Positions 60,323 through 64,000 of a stretch of DNA of 64,000 bases are shown here, piece by piece (positions within the stretch are counted from its first letter, which is position 1; each line of letters begins with the position of its first letter). The position numbers and the translations under genes are program-made. The notes under the pieces are model-generated. The model was not told the DNA's origin. It worked only from the letters and a program-made list of their open reading frames with translations, and made no database searches. Source of the stretch: an uncultured Psychroserpens sp. (GTDB taxonomy: Bacteria > Bacteroidota > Bacteroidia > Flavobacteriales > Flavobacteriaceae); assembly GCF_947503375.1 (NCBI RefSeq), contig NZ_CANNDQ010000009.1, positions 1 through 64,000 on the forward strand, read 5' to 3'.

Positions 60323-62641
60323 TTGGAGAAGTATTTAAGTCAGTTAAATGACGCGCAATTAGCGCCAACATTGCAAAAAGATGGACCAATGATCGTCATT
60401 GCTGGTGCAGGTTCTGGTAAGACACGTGTGCTGACTTATCGTATTGCGTATTTAATGAGTCAAGGTGTTGACCCATTCAATATTTTGGCGTTGACCTTTA
60501 CCAATAAAGCTGCTCGTGAAATGAAGAGTAGAATTGCCGATATCGTTGGAACTAGTGAAGCTAAAAATCTATGGATGGGAACGTTTCACTCTGTTTTTGC
60601 AAAAATATTGAGGTTTGAAGCAGATCGTTTGGGTTACCCAAGCAATTTTACAATTTATGACACACAAGATTCTGATAGGTTAATTGCTTCAATTATCAAG
60701 GAGATGAAGCTGGATAAAGATGTGTATAAATACAAGCAAGTACGCTCTAGAATTTCTTCTTACAAAAACAGTTTAATTACTGTAAAAGCTTATTTTCAAA
60801 ATGCAGAATTGATTGAAGCGGATACAATGGCTAAGCGACCTCGATTAGGAGATATCTATAAAAATTATGTAGATCGTTGCTTCAAAGCTGGTGCTATGGA
60901 TTTTGATGATCTATTATTGAAGACCAACGAGCTTTTGACGCGTTTTCCTGATGTTTTAGCTAAATATCAAGACAGATTTAGATACATTTTGGTCGATGAG
61001 TATCAAGACACCAACCACTCACAATATCTCATTGTTAGAGCTTTATCAGATCGTTTTCAAAACATATGTGTTGTAGGTGATGATGCTCAGAGTATTTATG
61101 CGTTTAGAGGTGCCAATATTAATAACATTCTCAATTTCCAAAGAGATTATGATGATGTAAAAGTGTTTCGTTTAGAGCAAAATTACCGCTCAACTAAAAA
61201 TATTGTCAATGCGGCTAATTCAATTATTGATAAGAACAAAACTAAACTTGATAAAGTTGTTTGGACTGCCAATGATGAAGGTCCAAAGGTAAAAGTCAAT
61301 CGCCTCATGACAGATGGTGATGAAGGGCGTTTTGTCGCTAGTTCCATTTTTGAAAACAAGATGCAGCATCAATTGAAAGATAGTGATTTCGCTGTTTTGT
61401 ATAGAACAAACGCTCAATCACGTGCTATTGAAGATGCCTTGCGTAAGCGTGATATTCCTTATAGAATTTATGGAGGGCTATCGTTTTACCAGCGAAAAGA
61501 AATTAAAGACCTTTTGTCTTATTTAAGATTAGTTATTAATCCCGCTGACGAAGAAGCATTAAAACGAGTTATAAATTTCCCGGCTAGAGGCATTGGTCAA
61601 ACAACTGTAGATAAACTCATTGTAGCAGCGAATGGTTACAATCGCTCTATCTTTGAAGTAATGAAGCATATTGACAAAACTGAAGTCAATGTAAATGCAG
61701 GAACACGTACCAAACTGAAGGATTTTGTGACCATGATTGAAAGTTTTCAGGTGATGAATCAATCTGCAAATGCTTTCGAATTAGCTGAGCATATTGCCAA
61801 AGCTACAGGAATTATTAGAACTTATAATAAAGAAGGTACTCCCGAAGACATACAGCGTCTTGAAAATATTGAAGAACTTTTAAATGGGATTAAAGACTTT
61901 GTTGAAGGCCAAGTTGAGATAGCTGATGCAACAGGTAGTATTGCAGAATTTTTAGAAGATGTTGCTTTAGCTACAGATTTAGATAACGACAAAGGAGATG
62001 ATGATCGTGTGGCTTTGATGACCATACATTTGGCTAAAGGATTAGAATTTCCGTATGTTTATATCGTTGGAATGGAAGAAGATCTTTTTCCAAGTGCTAT
62101 GAGTATGAATACACGAAGTGAACTAGAAGAGGAACGACGATTATTCTATGTAGCATTGACCAGAGCAGAAAAACAAGCTTACCTTACCTATACATTGTCT
62201 CGTTATCGTTGGGGAAAATTGATTGATGCTGAACCGAGTCGATTTATAGAGGAAATAGATGATCAATATCTAGACGTGCTTACACCAATTCATGAGCCAA
62301 GACAAAATCCAATGCTATCTGCAGATATTTTTGGTGATGTAGAGCCCAATCGTGTTCGATTTAAAAAACCAATTAAACGGAAACAAGAACCAAAACCTGC
62401 AAAATTTGTTGCGCCAAAAAATTTAAAACCAGTATCTAAAACGAATGGTTCTTCGAACAAGATTAATTTATTCGATGGAAAACTCACTGTAGGAAATATT
62501 GTCGAACATGCTCGATTTGGTAAAGGCAAAGTGCTTAAAATTGAAGGTGTTGGTGCCGACGTGAAAGCAGAAATTAATTTTGAAGTTGGAGGTGTTAAAA
62601 AATTATTACTTCGATTTGCTAAACTTGATGTTTTGAATTAA
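60323..62641 (+). CDS. UvrD/PcrA-type ATP-dependent DNA helicase (TTG start)
   Basis: 772 residues of superfamily 1A. Starts at TTG (60323), supported because MEKYLSQLNDAQ corresponds to the family N-terminus ahead of motif Q and no ATG lies in frame nearby. Walker A AGAGSGKTR has K33 and T34; VDEYQDTNHSQ is motif II; LEQNYRST and MTIHLAKGLEFPYV are motifs IV and V-like; EEERRLFYVALTRAE motif VI. A Tudor-like tail (about 730-770, VEHARFGKGKVLKIEG) contacts RNA polymerase in PcrA/UvrD. It unwinds DNA in excision repair and removes stalled polymerase. It is divergent from the M20 gene, 148 bp apart. Confidence 0.93.
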   Translation: MEKYLSQLNDAQLAPTLQKDGPMIVIAGAGSGKTRVLTYRIAYLMSQGVDPFNILALTFTNKAAREMKSRIADIVGTSEAKNLWMGTFHSVFAKILRFEADRLGYPSNFTIYDTQDSDRLIASIIKEMKLDKDVYKYKQVRSRISSYKNSLITVKAYFQNAELIEADTMAKRPRLGDIYKNYVDRCFKAGAMDFDDLLLKTNELLTRFPDVLAKYQDRFRYILVDEYQDTNHSQYLIVRALSDRFQNICVVGDDAQSIYAFRGANINNILNFQRDYDDVKVFRLEQNYRSTKNIVNAANSIIDKNKTKLDKVVWTANDEGPKVKVNRLMTDGDEGRFVASSIFENKMQHQLKDSDFAVLYRTNAQSRAIEDALRKRDIPYRIYGGLSFYQRKEIKDLLSYLRLVINPADEEALKRVINFPARGIGQTTVDKLIVAANGYNRSIFEVMKHIDKTEVNVNAGTRTKLKDFVTMIESFQVMNQSANAFELAEHIAKATGIIRTYNKEGTPEDIQRLENIEELLNGIKDFVEGQVEIADATGSIAEFLEDVALATDLDNDKGDDDRVALMTIHLAKGLEFPYVYIVGMEEDLFPSAMSMNTRSELEEERRLFYVALTRAEKQAYLTYTLSRYRWGKLIDAEPSRFIEEIDDQYLDVLTPIHEPRQNPMLSADIFGDVEPNRVRFKKPIKRKQEPKPAKFVAPKNLKPVSKTNGSSNKINLFDGKLTVGNIVEHARFGKGKVLKIEGVGADVKAEINFEVGGVKKLLLRFAKLDVLN

Positions 62642-62648
62642 CATTAGT

Positions 62649-63611
62649 TTATTTTACCATACATACAGAGTTGATATGGCCTTTGCCATCATATTCCCTT
62701 ACAGAATTTTCAGGGTCTAATATCCATTTTCCATCCACTATAAATTTGTAATGGTGTTTTCCAGGGGAAAGTGATAATCCTAGTTTCCAATACCCATTAT
62801 TTGTTTTCGACATTTTTAGTTCGTGTTCATTCCAGTCATTGAATGAACCTGTTAAAACAATAGTATTTGCATCTTGAAACCCTTTCAGTAAAAACGTCAC
62901 GTATTTGCCTACACTAATGAAAGAATTATATTCTCCAAATTCATTTAAAACCTTATCTGGATTGGTAGGATCTTCCATCCATCTTCCATCTACTATAAAA
63001 CGATATTCGTACTCACCAGGTTTAACCTGAAGTTTCAATTCCCAGCCGTTTTCAATTTTATACATTTTAAATAAATGCTCATTCCATTTATTAAAAGTAC
63101 CTGCAACAATCACCTTACTAGCACCCTCAAAACCTCTGAGTCTAAAGCGTACGTTACCATCATTATCCGGATAAGCACCAGTGTACATTTTTAAATTATA
63201 AACATGAAGGTCTTCACCATTTTTAGTGGCATTAGCAATATTAGGATCGTCTTTGGTTGGTTCTGCCCAATAGGTATTATTGATAACAAATTTAAACTCC
63301 CATGAGTATTCGTCCTTAAATTGGCTTAAAGGCTTTCTTAACTGATAAGTGTTTTCATCGATCTTGGTCATTTTCCAATCGTATTTTGACCAGTTGTTGA
63401 ATTCACCAGACACTGAAACATTATCAACTGTTAGGTCTTCAAACCTTATATGTCTGCTTTTATGTTCGTGTGAGACAGTCTCATAATCTGATCTATGAAA
63501 TGTGAATACAATATCATCCCCTTCAATGGTATATCCTTTTTGTTTTTGGGCATTAGCATTGAAAGTGAAAACAGACAGAAAAGCTATAATATAACAAAGC
63601 CTCATTTTCAT
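62649..63611 (-). CDS. Exported protein with three CBM48/AMPK-type glycogen-binding-like domains
   Basis: 320 residues with a signal peptide (about 1-21, ending NANA). Three E-set domains follow at about 60-140, 153-235 and 238-318, each with the signature xVxGxFNxW (SGEFNNW, AGTFNKW, TGSFNDW) and a YxFIVDG-type strand. These folds bind alpha-glucans or serve as scaffold. There is no catalytic domain, so it is probably a glycan-binding surface or periplasmic protein. Its ATG overlaps the stop of the upstream protease gene by four bases (ATGA), a tight translational coupling. Confidence 0.85.
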   Translation of the reverse strand: MKMRLCYIIAFLSVFTFNANAQKQKGYTIEGDDIVFTFHRSDYETVSHEHKSRHIRFEDLTVDNVSVSGEFNNWSKYDWKMTKIDENTYQLRKPLSQFKDEYSWEFKFVINNTYWAEPTKDDPNIANATKNGEDLHVYNLKMYTGAYPDNDGNVRFRLRGFEGASKVIVAGTFNKWNEHLFKMYKIENGWELKLQVKPGEYEYRFIVDGRWMEDPTNPDKVLNEFGEYNSFISVGKYVTFLLKGFQDANTIVLTGSFNDWNEHELKMSKTNNGYWKLGLSLSPGKHHYKFIVDGKWILDPENSVREYDGKGHINSVCMVK

Positions 63612-64000
63612 TCTCTATTTAATGGGTATTCTACAAAGTAAAGCTTTTCTTTTTGATAATTGATAATCGTACGTTGTTGTCTAAGGAATTCATAACCCAT
63701 AAGGCCGTCTAATGAAGTGCCAAAGGCTTCGTTCATACGATTAAGGTTTGTGAGTGTTGTTTTCATTGGTGCAAAATAAATTGATTCTGTCAATTTAACA
63801 CGATACAATTTTCCTGCCAAAACTTCAATTCTTTTACCACTTGCTCCAACTAACATAAGTCGTCTTTTAGGAAAAAAATGCTTTAAGGCTTTTTTATTGA
63901 TTGATGCATTAAGCTGATTGTATTCAGCAGCAGTATCTAAACCAAACTTCATTTTTTGATCATCTATGTATGCTTCTAAAACAATGGTGTGCTTTTTTAG
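63608..64000 (-). CDS. Retropepsin-like aspartic protease, partial (5' end outside window)
   Basis: The frame is open to base 64000, so the N-terminus is missing; about 130 residues are seen. The active-site segment reads GLDTAAEYNQL, where the family normally has D-T/S-G-A; the flap-like turn VGASGKRIEV and the closing LDGLMGYEFL and VEYP strands fit the clan AA, Asp_protease_2 type. Such one-domain proteins dimerise. The stop overlaps the ATG of the triple CBM48 gene. A second half or a PDZ domain may lie beyond the window. Confidence 0.7.
   Translation of the reverse strand, partial: LKKHTIVLEAYIDDQKMKFGLDTAAEYNQLNASINKKALKHFFPKRRLMLVGASGKRIEVLAGKLYRVKLTESIYFAPMKTTLTNLNRMNEAFGTSLDGLMGYEFLRQQRTIINYQKEKLYFVEYPLNRE

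Overview
The window is a piece of a low-GC chromosome from a Bacteroidota member of the family Flavobacteriaceae, most likely marine. The signs are: type IX secretion (T9SS) sorting domains on two surface proteins; Bacteroidota-type promoters (TAnnTTTG -7 boxes, two of them preceded by TTTG 19 bp upstream); a bacillithiol gene (bshB1); a PNGase F homologue; and the block tpx-dgkA-ftsK-lolA-lptF-ribB, an order I recall from flavobacteria. No phage, plasmid, IS element, rRNA or CRISPR is visible. Genus cannot be fixed by reading alone.

Layout. 1-5.8 kb: the 3' part of a giant repeat adhesin, then a small secreted paralogue of its tail. 5.9-8.9 kb: a Cys/Met PLP enzyme, rlmF, bshB1 and tRNA-His. 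8.9-13.8 kb: two tandem M28 peptidases, a DUF3108 protein with a small membrane partner, two overlapping miniature membrane ORFs and a DUF2452 protein. 13.9-21.2 kb: an efflux operon of a TolC fused to a binding-protein-like domain, an RND adaptor, an RND pump and a potassium-channel-like protein. 21.2-26.7 kb: an accessory patch (flavin-fold protein, two serine hydrolases, a membrane-anchored AraC regulator). Here a 20-bp motif occurs as a direct repeat on both sides of one hydrolase gene, next to foldable DNA, which resembles a gene cassette. 26.8-29.5 kb: tRNA-Ser, a nitroreductase, a cysteine-less thioredoxin-fold protein, a DegT-type aminotransferase and what looks like a leftover T9SS tail.

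29.5-42.1 kb is mostly core: ribB (with a dead GTP cyclohydrolase II half), lptF/G, lolA, ftsK, dgkA, tpx, a PAP2 phosphatase, amt and pheT. 42.2-49.8 kb: a TlpA-like lipoprotein, a serine hydrolase with its AraC gene, a DUF2911-TPR protein, and another AraC gene followed by an M28 peptidase. 49.8-64 kb: recG, a PNGase F-like lipoprotein, an M1 peptidase coupled to a patatin, a glutamate-synthase-like flavoprotein, an M20 amidohydrolase, a UvrD/PcrA helicase, a triple CBM48-like protein and a retropepsin-like protease cut by the window end.

Together the genes describe a cell that invests in secreted and lipid-anchored hydrolases (three M28, one M1, one M20, three beta-lactamase-fold hydrolases, PNGase F, patatin). 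Three of these hydrolases sit directly downstream of an AraC-type regulator on the same strand. The least explained items are the cassette-like patch at 21.7-23.8 kb, the 28-bp perfect palindrome at 25.05 kb, the channel gene closing the RND operon, and the T9SS tail fragment at 29.4 kb.
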